A stretch of 14,724 nucleotides of DNA from Candidatus Hodarchaeota archaeon (GCA_016840305.1 JAEOSP010000355.1:1-14724), one strand, 5' to 3'. Positions 1 through 5,314 are shown, numbered from the stretch's first letter. Made by a program: numbers and translations. The notes: generated by a model not told the origin, from the letters alone.

Positions 1-108
1 AAAACCTTCCGGATAATTCTCTGGTAAACATTTCCTATTTATCGTGATAACTTCATCTAAATCTTTTAAATTGAATCTACGTATAGTTAGAGTCGCTTGT
101 TCAGTCAT
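1..108 (-). CDS. N-terminal protein acetyltransferase (RimI/Ard1-like, GNAT), 5' part only
   Basis: The first 36 codons of a gene that runs off the left edge. The visible protein begins MTEQATLTIRRFNLKDLDEV and continues into INRKCLPENYPEGF. This matches the N-terminus of archaeal Ard1/RimI-type GNAT enzymes, where a short beta strand (IRR), the 'DL(D/E)EV..IN' helix and a 'LPENYP' loop form the peptide-binding side. Known members acetylate the alpha-amino group of nascent or ribosomal proteins using acetyl-CoA. The acetyl-CoA-binding motif lies outside the window, so the family call rests on the N-terminus only. The ATG overlaps the stop codon of nop10 by four bases (ATGA), which implies translational coupling as the last visible gene of the minus-strand operon. 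Confidence 0.75.
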   Translation of the reverse strand, partial: MTEQATLTIRRFNLKDLDEVITINRKCLPENYPEGF

Positions 109-281
109 AAGATACCCCTCTGTCTAGCTAACTCCTTCATCTGACGACGATAAGAGGCATACTTATCGTGTAAAGAGAATCTCGGAGGACCCACGGATTT
201 AAATTTACTATTACACAGTGGACAGATATCGATTTCTTGATCGATAGTATATTTGCAATTACATCTTCGTAGTAAACGCAT
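105..281 (-). CDS. nop10: H/ACA ribonucleoprotein subunit Nop10
   Basis: A 58-residue protein matching Nop10, the small adaptor that binds the catalytic subunit Cbf5 in H/ACA RNPs (RNA-guided pseudouridylation; in archaea also rRNA processing). It has the N-terminal zinc-binding part followed by the diagnostic linker and helix 'PPRFSLHDKYASYRRQMKEL'. I start at the ATG at 281 (MRLLRRCNCKY), because family members start right before this strand. A GTG three codons upstream is the only other in-frame choice. The first metal-ligand pair is C-N-C rather than the usual C-x2-C, while the second pair (CPLC) is normal. The gene lies 27 bases after aIF2alpha and overlaps the acetyltransferase start by four bases. 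Confidence 0.93.
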   Translation of the reverse strand: MRLLRRCNCKYTIDQEIDICPLCNSKFKSVGPPRFSLHDKYASYRRQMKELARQRGIL

Positions 282-308
282 ATATATCACACGAAGTTTA
301 GATTTATT

Positions 309-1094
309 TTATTTTCTTTCAAAAGACATTTCAACGTCAACTGACCTGAAATAGTCATGAATTTCTTTTTGAATACCTTTCCAATCGCTTTCAGCAGTTT
401 TCCAGTCAGGGCTTTCAATGGTACAACGATATTGTGGAGGTGAAATGACTTGGATGGCAAGATCAGATCCTTTGTGATTTTTCTTAAATATGTTCCCATA
501 TTTCTGAAAAAATTCTGATAATACAACAGACCCGTCAGATTCATAACAAGTGAGACTAATTACACCTTGCAATCGTACTGTAGGAGGCTGTAATTCCTTC
601 ACTGCAATATCATATAGGACTTCAGATACATCTGAAGGGATTTTTATTTTTGTGAGAAATTTTGCATCTTTTTCTCTTAAAGTTAATAAAGACTCGTAAA
701 TAGAGCCATAATTTGCTATCAATATCTTTTCTATGGATTCAAGGTCAGATCCAGTTTTTTCACATGCTATAGCAATGATTCCTCTTGCACGATTTTCCAG
801 CTTCAAATCAGTCATTTTTGACCGTCGTTGAGGCTCAGATACCCTCCGAATTGACATATCAATTTCTCCTCTTCTCTCATCAACACGAAGAATTTTCGCT
901 ACAACCCTTTGACCTTCTCGAACCTGACTACGGATGTTTCTAACCCATGTTCGGCTCAATTCTGATATGTGTACAAAACCAGCCTCAGGTCCGAGAGATT
1001 CATAATCAAAAATTTCGAAATATGCTCCATGAGGAGTTACTTTGCTACAATTACCTACTACAAGTTCTCCTACTGCAGGAAATTTTGAATCCAT
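309..1094 (-). CDS. eif2a: Translation initiation factor aIF2 subunit alpha
   Basis: A 261-residue protein, the usual length for archaeal aIF2alpha. It belongs to the aIF2 heterotrimer that brings initiator Met-tRNA to the small ribosomal subunit. The N-terminal S1/OB domain (about residues 6-85) reads 'GELVVGNCSKVTPHGAYFEI', then 'GFVHISELSRTWVRNI', then 'KILRVDERRGEIDMSIRRV'. A helical domain follows (about 90-175), then the C-terminal alpha/beta domain that binds the gamma subunit, from about 'RLQGVISLTCYESDG' to the end. The loop carrying the eukaryotic regulatory serine reads SELSR here, with Ser47 at the equivalent place. It sits 13 bases downstream of rps27e and just upstream of nop10, a classic archaeal gene order. 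Confidence 0.96.
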   Translation of the reverse strand: MDSKFPAVGELVVGNCSKVTPHGAYFEIFDYESLGPEAGFVHISELSRTWVRNIRSQVREGQRVVAKILRVDERRGEIDMSIRRVSEPQRRSKMTDLKLENRARGIIAIACEKTGSDLESIEKILIANYGSIYESLLTLREKDAKFLTKIKIPSDVSEVLYDIAVKELQPPTVRLQGVISLTCYESDGSVVLSEFFQKYGNIFKKNHKGSDLAIQVISPPQYRCTIESPDWKTAESDWKGIQKEIHDYFRSVDVEMSFERK

Positions 1095-1107
1095 TCGAGT
1101 TCGCCTT

Positions 1108-1299
1108 TTATTTGTCTAAAATTTCAATTACTTCGCCAAATAATCTCGTTATTCCCGATCGAGCTTCAGAAAGTTTTTTTCCACAAACACGACAACTTAT
1201 AGGAGTAGTGGAATGAGAAAAGATTTCTTGAACGTTTCCACACTCACAGGAAACCTTGAGAAAATTTGAACGAGGTTGAGGAATAAATTTTTTTCTCAT
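1108..1299 (-). CDS. rps27e: Small ribosomal subunit protein eS27 (S27e)
   Basis: A 63-residue zinc-ribbon ribosomal protein of the 30S subunit. Diagnostic features are the start MRKKFIPQPRSNFLKV, the central 'FSHSTTPISCRVCGKKL', and the C-terminal strands 'ARSGITRLFGEVIEIL'. Family members normally have C-x2-C ... C-x2-C. The second pair here is CRVC, but the first is C-E-C, one residue short. The nucleotide sequence at 1241-1250 supports this directly and shows no frameshift. The gene sits between gins51 (upstream, 13 bases) and aIF2alpha (downstream, 13 bases), in an operon order widely conserved in archaea. The usual partner gene for L44e is not next to it. Confidence 0.94.
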   Translation of the reverse strand: MRKKFIPQPRSNFLKVSCECGNVQEIFSHSTTPISCRVCGKKLSEARSGITRLFGEVIEILDK

Positions 1300-1312
1300 A
1301 ATATTTCACCAA

Positions 1313-1918
1313 TCAATCATCTGGTAATTCTATTAAACGAGCTACTCCACGTGCTATCAGGGCAGTAGCATTTTCTAATGGGAGATAAACGATGTCTTTC
1401 CTTTCTAAGGGCCCATATGTGATATTATCAAGCCCAACAAACGATTCGACCTTATCGAGTATCCTAACTGTAAAGAATTCTAAATTGGAATTTTCTGTTT
1501 TCGATTTTAGTGGAAAACGATCAAGCTCCATATCTGAATTCTTATACTGATCTATTTCGAGGGAGACTCCTTGACTATCTAAAATGTTTGGTAGCTCAAC
1601 GCCAATCGTTTCAATCGAGCGTCTTAGACTATCTACTATTCGACGTTCTCCCCAAGTTAAAACACTCTCATCAAATGAAATTCCATGACTGACTAATTTC
1701 AAAATTTTAGAAACTCGAACTTGTACAAAATCTTTTCTAATAAACATCATTCTGTTTAGGATTTCATTGGCAATAATAGGTTTTTCCGTAGTTTGAATAT
1801 CACCATTTAATTTTGCTAGCATACCATCAAAAGAGATGTATATATCTTTAGGGATTTCACAGAGTTGTATACTCGATCGCTCATTCTTCCAGATTTGAAA
1901 CAGATCAAAGTAGTCCAT
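1313..1918 (-). CDS. gins51: GINS complex subunit Gins51 (Sld5/Psf1-type)
   Basis: A 201-residue protein assigned to the archaeal GINS subunit with A-then-B domain order (Gins51). GINS joins MCM and the Cdc45/GAN-like nuclease in the replicative helicase. The first about 110 residues are helical (A domain), including 'VRVSKILKLVSHGI' and 'LTWGERRIVDSLRRSIE'. After a low-complexity linker rich in D, S and K, the C-terminal B domain reads 'FFTVRILDKVESFVGLDNITYGPLERKDIVYLPLENATALIARGVARLIEL'. The 'YGPL..KDIVYLP.ENA..LI.RGVA' block is characteristic. A strong Shine-Dalgarno (TGAGGAG on the minus strand, 1924-1930) lies five bases before the ATG, so this is probably the first gene of the operon. 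Association with rps27e and aIF2alpha is a known archaeal replication/translation linkage. Confidence 0.88.
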   Translation of the reverse strand: MDYFDLFQIWKNERSSIQLCEIPKDIYISFDGMLAKLNGDIQTTEKPIIANEILNRMMFIRKDFVQVRVSKILKLVSHGISFDESVLTWGERRIVDSLRRSIETIGVELPNILDSQGVSLEIDQYKNSDMELDRFPLKSKTENSNLEFFTVRILDKVESFVGLDNITYGPLERKDIVYLPLENATALIARGVARLIELPDD

Positions 1919-2130
1919 AGTATCTCCTCAATAAAAACAACAGAGTAAAATGAAAATTTGTAACTAACAAAATGTCATTTTGGATTTTCTACTTAAAATT
2001 AAAAAACCTAGTGCCAGAGTTGGTTTCTGTATTATCGAATCCACAGAGCAAGAAAGTCGAAATTATCTCCCAATGGATGTAAACTACTATCTGAAAAAGA
2101 TCCAAACTGGAAAAAAGAGTCTTTAGAAAA
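1919..2130. other. Intergenic region between gins51 and the tRNA gene
   Basis: No coding potential seen. The side next to gins51 holds its Shine-Dalgarno and an A/T-rich stretch around 1985-2005 that could serve as its TATA element on the minus strand. The side next to the tRNA holds T-runs on the minus strand that probably end the tRNA transcript. Confidence 0.4.
2110..2130 (-). terminator. T-rich termination signal after tRNA-Thr
   Basis: Directly after the acceptor stem the minus strand reads TTTT, then, after a short spacer, CTCTTTTTT. Oligo-T runs without an obvious hairpin are the usual archaeal termination signal after tRNA genes. The first T would also be discriminator base 73. Confidence 0.5.
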
Positions 2131-2143
2131 GCCACTGGTGGGA

Positions 2144-2174
2144 TTTTCAAATAAGATTGCTCTGAATCTTATAT
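2144..2174 (-). other. tRNA intron 2 (31 nt), T-loop position 59/60
   Basis: This non-canonical intron splits the T-loop. Its bulge-helix-bulge is: outer helix GTGGG/CCCAC (the T-stem), bulge AA^A, a perfect 4-bp central helix TTCA/TGAA, opposite bulge AA^T, then an intron helix ATAAGATT/AATCTTAT closed by a CAGAGC loop. Cutting after the second base of each bulge leaves TTCAAAT, the consensus T-loop. Splicing would use the archaeal tRNA endonuclease; a relaxed-specificity type is expected for non-canonical sites. Confidence 0.87.
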
Positions 2175-2196
2175 TTTGAACCCACGACATCCTCCT

Positions 2197-2228
2197 GTCT
2201 GTTCCTCTTGTATATTTTACAAGATGAA
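2197..2228 (-). other. tRNA intron 1 (32 nt), canonical position 37/38
   Basis: The intron follows A37 and precedes A38. The fold has the anticodon stem as outer helix, bulge TA^T, a central helix TTGG/ACAG (two canonical pairs, one G-T wobble and one G-A mismatch), and opposite bulge AC^A. A ten-position intron helix (TCATCTTGTA with TACAAGAGGA) follows, with a single A-G mismatch and an AAATA-like loop. Excision restores the seven-base anticodon loop TTGGTAA. Confidence 0.88.
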
Positions 2229-2277
2229 TACCAAGGAGGCGCTATAACCGAGCTAAGCCACAGTGGCTCTAAATTCT

Positions 2278-2293
2278 GCTAATAAACTATAGC
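2278..2293 (-). promoter_or_regulatory. Possible TATA box of the tRNA-Thr gene
   Basis: On the minus strand an A/T-rich element (CTATAGTTTATTAG) lies about 15-25 bases before the first base of the tRNA. This suits an archaeal TATA box with a very short 5' leader. The match to a consensus is moderate. Confidence 0.35.
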
Positions 2294-2611
2294 TATCCAA
2301 TTTAGAATCCAAATTATTCGCCATCGAGTGTTGCTTTAGAATGTTATTACTTTATTAGACATAACGATGATTATGAGAAATTTTTGATTTCAAATATTCT
2401 GACTTCTTCCACCTTTTAGTGATTTTTTTTCTCTTGAATAATGAAATATGAAAGTGAACTTTTTTTTAAGATCATAATAATTAAGAATCTGATTATAAAA
2501 ATATTCAGTTTGAATCGAATCTGATGAAATTGCATACGCTTCAGAGTACATTGAACATTAATCCATAAAAAAGTCCCGTTGAGATTTGATCAAAATATTA
2601 GAGGAATTTGA
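2294..2611. other. Intergenic region upstream of the A24 peptidase
   Basis: No gene recognised; stops are frequent in all frames. On the plus strand two TATA-like elements could drive the peptidase gene: TTATAAAAAT (2493-2502, giving a leader of roughly 80-90 bases) and CATAAAAAAG (2564-2573, giving a leader of roughly 15-20 bases). A Shine-Dalgarno-like GAGGAA lies just before the ATG. Confidence 0.4.
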
Positions 2612-3436
2612 ATGAGTGATCCAGTAATAAACGTCCTTTCAGTTATTATAGCTGTAATATTACTCGGAATAGCATCCTATCATGATATTAAAACTCGAAT
2701 GGTTTCTGATTGGATATGGATTTGTATGATAGGGAGTGGCTCTGTACTACATATATTACAGCTTATATCCATAATGAACAGTCCCAATGAAGCCCAAGAA
2801 TACCTTTTTAGTGTGCTTTTTAACATAATTATTTCATTAATACTCGGAACAATACTAACTCTTAGTGCTTTAGGAGGAGAAGCAGATAGAATAGCATTTT
2901 TTGCCATTGTATTCGTTACACCGCTTCAACCCGCAATTTTCACTATTGCAAACCCAGAATATGCTTATCTTTTCTCATTTTTGCCTAAAATACTAGGAAC
3001 ATTCTTTAATGCTTATTTGTTGGCAATTTTAGTCCCAATTAGCATTTTCTTCTATAATTTAATTCAAAAAAGACGTAAACGGGAAATCTATAATTATCAG
3101 AGTAGTTCTAGATTGATAAAAATATTCTTGCACTTCATAGGATACCCCAAAACTACTAATGATATAGTGAAGGAAATTAAGGAAAAGCCTTGGCATTTTG
3201 ATTTTTTAGAGGACTTTATTGAAGATGAATGGAAGATACATTTTCAAATACAACTGGATACCCCAGAGGCTGATCTTGAAAGAAAATTAAAAATAGCAGA
3301 GCTTCTTGAAACCGATGAAAAGAATGTTGTATGGGTACAACCATCACTACCATTCATTTCCTTCATATTCATTGGATATATTATGGAAATTTTGGTGGGT
3401 AACCTAATTCTATCCATAATGTCATTTATTCTTTAG
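2612..3436 (+). CDS. A24-family prepilin/preflagellin peptidase (FlaK/PibD-like)
   Basis: A 274-residue membrane aspartic protease of the type IV prepilin peptidase family. Archaeal members (FlaK, PibD, EppA) cut class III signal peptides from archaellins, pilins and other surface proteins. Visible in the sequence: a first membrane segment (residues 6-22) followed by 'SYHDIKTRMVSDWIW', where Asp25 and the D-x-K-x-R pattern form the first catalytic motif. Three or four further hydrophobic segments follow. The second catalytic motif, 'GGEADRIAFF', places Asp92 after a membrane helix and stands where others have GxGD. A basic cytosolic part (about 152-240) precedes a last hydrophobic segment. 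An ATG start is preceded by GAGGAA at proper spacing. No pilin, archaellin or secretion ATPase gene is next to it, so the substrate is unknown. Confidence 0.85.
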   Translation: MSDPVINVLSVIIAVILLGIASYHDIKTRMVSDWIWICMIGSGSVLHILQLISIMNSPNEAQEYLFSVLFNIIISLILGTILTLSALGGEADRIAFFAIVFVTPLQPAIFTIANPEYAYLFSFLPKILGTFFNAYLLAILVPISIFFYNLIQKRRKREIYNYQSSSRLIKIFLHFIGYPKTTNDIVKEIKEKPWHFDFLEDFIEDEWKIHFQIQLDTPEADLERKLKIAELLETDEKNVVWVQPSLPFISFIFIGYIMEILVGNLILSIMSFIL

Positions 3437-3752
3437 AGAAAAGAGAGAAAATACTGTTTATTATTTGCAATCTCCAATTTGCTTAGTTATTATTGATTTT
3501 TACGATGCAGCAAATTTCAAGTGAGATTCATGTTTTGCTCCTTTATTATGGAGTATATTATAATAATTCCAATCAATAGTATTGCATGTGGAATTACAAT
3601 CTTACAAAAATTAAAAAGCTATAAAAATAGTCATTTTTTCTCACATTCAGGTTTTTTAGTGGACTTTAAATTCAAGAATTAAGGTATAGATCTAACCGAA
3701 CTCTTCTTCTTTCAACTAATGAGCTAAATTTATTAAGAACTAATCTAGCTTT

Positions 3753-3793
3753 TCAAAGTGAAGAGAAAAGTTATTTTTTTCTCTGAACTTAGA
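3753..3793 (+). promoter_or_regulatory. Inverted repeat / 5'-leader hairpin before the Roadblock gene
   Basis: A perfect 8-bp stem AGAGAAAA/TTTTCTCT (3762-3769 with 3777-3784) is closed by a 7-base loop. It extends through a symmetric GA/GA internal loop into AAGT/ACTT, and past an A-A mismatch into TC/GA. The tandem G-A pair could form sheared G-A pairs in RNA. It lies about 25 bases before the TTG start, so it could affect translation or be a regulator site in DNA. Confidence 0.4.
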
Positions 3794-3804
3794 GATTTAC
3801 AGCT

Positions 3805-3810
3805 AGGAGA
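3805..3810 (+). promoter_or_regulatory. Ribosome binding site fixing the TTG start of Roadblock 1
   Basis: AGGAGA is centred about 11 bases before TTG at 3819. There is no in-frame ATG until deep inside the conserved domain, so this site decides the start. Confidence 0.6.
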
Positions 3811-3818
3811 TTACTAGA

Positions 3819-4313
3819 TTGATTGACCCTCGTAAATTTGACTCTGTCCTCAGTAAAATCATTAAAAGCGAGCCAGGTATTAGAAAGATCATCCTTGTTG
3901 ATCGAACTGGCCTCACAATTGCACATGTTTCTAAGTTTAGTTATGTTTCTGTGGATGTTGATGGTATTGGGGCAATAGCGTCAGCAGTTTTCATGGCTTC
4001 TGCTGAACAAGGTTCAAATTTAACAATTGGAGGATTAGATATTGTAACTTCCGAATTTGATACCGGAAAAATTTTTGCCAGTTCTTGTGGAAGAGGAATA
4101 TTGACTATAATCTCTGATGCAGAAGTAAATATTGGAATGATACGTCTTCTTATGCGTAAAGCGAATGAAGAGCTAAGTACGATATTGGATGATTTTTTAG
4201 CAGGCCAGCCTTCCCGAGCATTACCTGGTATGCCATCTGCGACGCCTGAAGTTCGTACAGGATTAGAAAAAGATGAACTCGAAGCTGCATTGGCCGAACT
4301 AGAGAAATTTTAA
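3819..4313 (+). CDS. Roadblock/LC7 domain protein 1 (MglB-like)
   Basis: A 164-residue protein. Residues 1-120 match a Roadblock/LC7 domain: an N-terminal helix 'DSVLSKIIKSEPGIRKIILVDRTGLTIAHVS', then the central helix 'VDGIGAIASAVFMASAEQGSNL', then the strands 'IVTSEFDTGKIFASSCGRGILTII' and the closing helix 'NIGMIRLLMRKANEELSTIL'. Roadblock proteins dimerise and act as regulators (GAPs, GEFs or scaffolds) of Ras-like GTPases; MglB is the bacterial example. A tail of about 45 residues follows, first proline-rich (AGQPSRALPGMPSATP), then an acidic helix (EKDELEAALAELEKF), which may be a docking segment. The start is TTG. The gene ends 42 bases before the MglA-like GTPase on the same strand, which strongly suggests they are partners. 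Confidence 0.87.
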   Translation: MIDPRKFDSVLSKIIKSEPGIRKIILVDRTGLTIAHVSKFSYVSVDVDGIGAIASAVFMASAEQGSNLTIGGLDIVTSEFDTGKIFASSCGRGILTIISDAEVNIGMIRLLMRKANEELSTILDDFLAGQPSRALPGMPSATPEVRTGLEKDELEAALAELEKF

Positions 4314-4355
4314 CCACATTTTCTATCCTCCTAATCGTTAAGGGGTTCAAATGGA

Positions 4356-4937
4356 TTGCGAAAAGATGCAGAAGGCCGTCATCGATTCAAAATTGTTTTT
4401 TACGGACCTTCTCTTTGTGGAAAAACATCAACCCTCAGTTGGTTATATCACAAGGTAGAGGGCTTAGAAAAAGGAAAATTCACACAATTAGCTGACCCAC
4501 ATGGAAGAACTCTTTTCTTTGATTTTGCTCCAATGCAGGCAACAACGGGAGTTGTTTTCGATGTTTATACAACAGCTGGTCAAGAAAGGCATAAAAATCA
4601 GCGTAAAATTGTAATTCAAGGTGTAGATGGTGTCCTTTTTGTTGTTGATTCCTCCCCTGATCAATTAGATGAAAATATTTCATCTCTTAATGAGCTTCAC
4701 TCTTATTTGGATAAGGATTTAGGTAAAACAATTCCCCTTGTTATAACATTGAATAAACGAGATATTGTTGATGCTCTACCAAGATCAGCACTCGTAGAGG
4801 CATTAAACTTACAAGATTTTCCAATTTATGAAACTGTAGCCACTACTGGACTTGGAATTAAACGAGCTTTTCAATCATTAGCACGAGAAATTTTGATGAT
4901 TCAGCTCTATGGAACAAAGATTTCACAAATTGCTTAG
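4356..4937 (+). CDS. MglA/Ras-like small GTPase
   Basis: A 193-residue single-domain GTPase. G1 P-loop is GPSLCGKTS (17-25). 'RTLFFDFAP' (51-59) is the beta strand typical of the MglA branch. G3 is TTAGQERH (72-79), where the usual Asp is Thr as in MglA, but the 'AGQE' that follows looks like Ras. 'VDGVLFVVDSS' is at 90-100, G4 is NKRD, and G5 is 'ETVATTGLGIKRAF'. The conserved lead-in 'KDAEGRHRFKIVFYG' supports the TTG start at 4356. An out-of-frame ATG sits five bases earlier, nearer to the AAGGGG ribosome-binding sequence. No C-terminal lipidation motif is seen, so it is probably cytosolic and recruited through partners. It follows Roadblock 1, consistent with an MglA/MglB-like switch. Confidence 0.9.
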   Translation: MRKDAEGRHRFKIVFYGPSLCGKTSTLSWLYHKVEGLEKGKFTQLADPHGRTLFFDFAPMQATTGVVFDVYTTAGQERHKNQRKIVIQGVDGVLFVVDSSPDQLDENISSLNELHSYLDKDLGKTIPLVITLNKRDIVDALPRSALVEALNLQDFPIYETVATTGLGIKRAFQSLAREILMIQLYGTKISQIA

Positions 4938-5207
4938 TTACTTCCTTTTAACTATAATAGTCCAACCTCGTGTTTCTAATATTGAAACTTCGTTCTTTAT
5001 CTTCGATTCAAATGAACTAAAAGCTTCTTTTCGATTGTTAAAAGGGCAATTCTTGAGAAACTTAATTTTAATGATTTTATTCTGTTTTAGACGATCATTA
5101 AGCTCAGCAATAAAGGTTTCTGTCAATCCATTTTTCCCCACATGCAAAGATGCTGATTCTGATCTCACATTTTGTAGCTCTTCATTTTTCAAATTAATTC
5201 TCACCAC
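4938..5207 (-). CDS. YhbY/CRM-domain RNA-binding protein
   Basis: An 89-residue stand-alone CRM domain. The GxxG loop appears in 'SASLHVGKNGLTETFIAELNDRL', followed by 'KIIKIKFLKN' and the C-terminal strands 'VSILETRGWTIIVKRK', the standard YhbY layout. Bacterial YhbY associates with ribosomal subunit precursors, and plant CRM proteins aid group II intron splicing. In archaea a ribosome or tRNA maturation role is inferred. It starts with GTG (a second GTG follows immediately), without a clear Shine-Dalgarno. Its stop codon directly abuts the stop of the GTPase gene on the other strand, with no spacer at all. Confidence 0.87.
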   Translation of the reverse strand: MVRINLKNEELQNVRSESASLHVGKNGLTETFIAELNDRLKQNKIIKIKFLKNCPFNNRKEAFSSFESKIKNEVSILETRGWTIIVKRK

Positions 5208-5314
5208 TATTCGCTAATTGATGAGTTTTTCTAATTGTTTTTTTTAGTACCTCATCTTTTCTTGTTCTTTCTGTTTATCTGATCCCTTCAGAAAAATCAT
5301 TGAATATTTCACAT
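5208..5314. other. Intergenic region 5' of the YhbY gene
   Basis: A T-rich stretch on the plus strand (A-rich on the minus strand) that must hold the promoter of the minus-strand YhbY gene. No convincing TATA box is distinguishable from the general A/T-richness. Confidence 0.3.

Larger units (their letters stand above)
2131..2267 (-). tRNA. tRNA-Thr(GGU) with two introns
   Basis: A 137-base precursor that folds to a 74-base tRNA once two introns are removed. The acceptor stem is perfect: GCCACTG (2267-2261) with CAGTGGC (2137-2131). The D-arm keeps A14, G18G19 and A21. The anticodon stem is CCTCC/GGAGG, with loop TTGGTA+A; the anticodon GGT is at 2232-2230, so threonine. The variable loop is ATGTC, and the T-stem is GTGGG/CCCAC. 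The T-loop is TTCAAA+T, the canonical seven bases, only after splicing. Discriminator 73 is T and CCA is not encoded. Intron 1 is at 37/38 and intron 2 at 59/60, and both lie in bulge-helix-bulge folds. An unspliced search could miss the gene or score it poorly because the T-loop is split. Confidence 0.93.
3437..3818. other. Intergenic region upstream of the first Roadblock gene
   Basis: No coding potential seen. A good TATA-like element (GCTATAAAAATAG, about 3619-3631) and a second A/T-rich one (AATTTATTAAG, about 3727-3737) could each drive the downstream gene. The 3' end holds the imperfect inverted repeat described separately. Confidence 0.4.

Noticed and set aside
287..544. Minus-strand ORF of 85 codons overlapping the 3' half of aIF2alpha
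   Set aside because: It is the same strand but another frame inside a clearly conserved gene, with no recognisable product.
947..1216. Plus-strand ORF of 89 codons antisense to aIF2alpha and rps27e
   Set aside because: A mirror of conserved coding sequence; no start signal and no family resemblance.
1919..2611. Expected ribosomal protein L44e gene beside rps27e
   Set aside because: No frame with the L44e zinc motifs is present; the region holds only the tRNA and promoters.
2680..2907. Minus-strand ORF antisense to the A24 peptidase
   Set aside because: The plus-strand frame has both catalytic motifs and membrane segments; the antisense frame is incidental.
4909..5217. Plus-strand ORF of 102 codons following the GTPase
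   Set aside because: It is the complement of the YhbY/CRM gene, whose GxxG motif is clear on the minus strand.
5219..5282. Possible C/D box guide RNA (TGATGA near the start, CTGA about 60 bases later)
   Set aside because: The first base of box C does not fit, no internal D'/C' boxes are present, and the stretch is simply T-rich.
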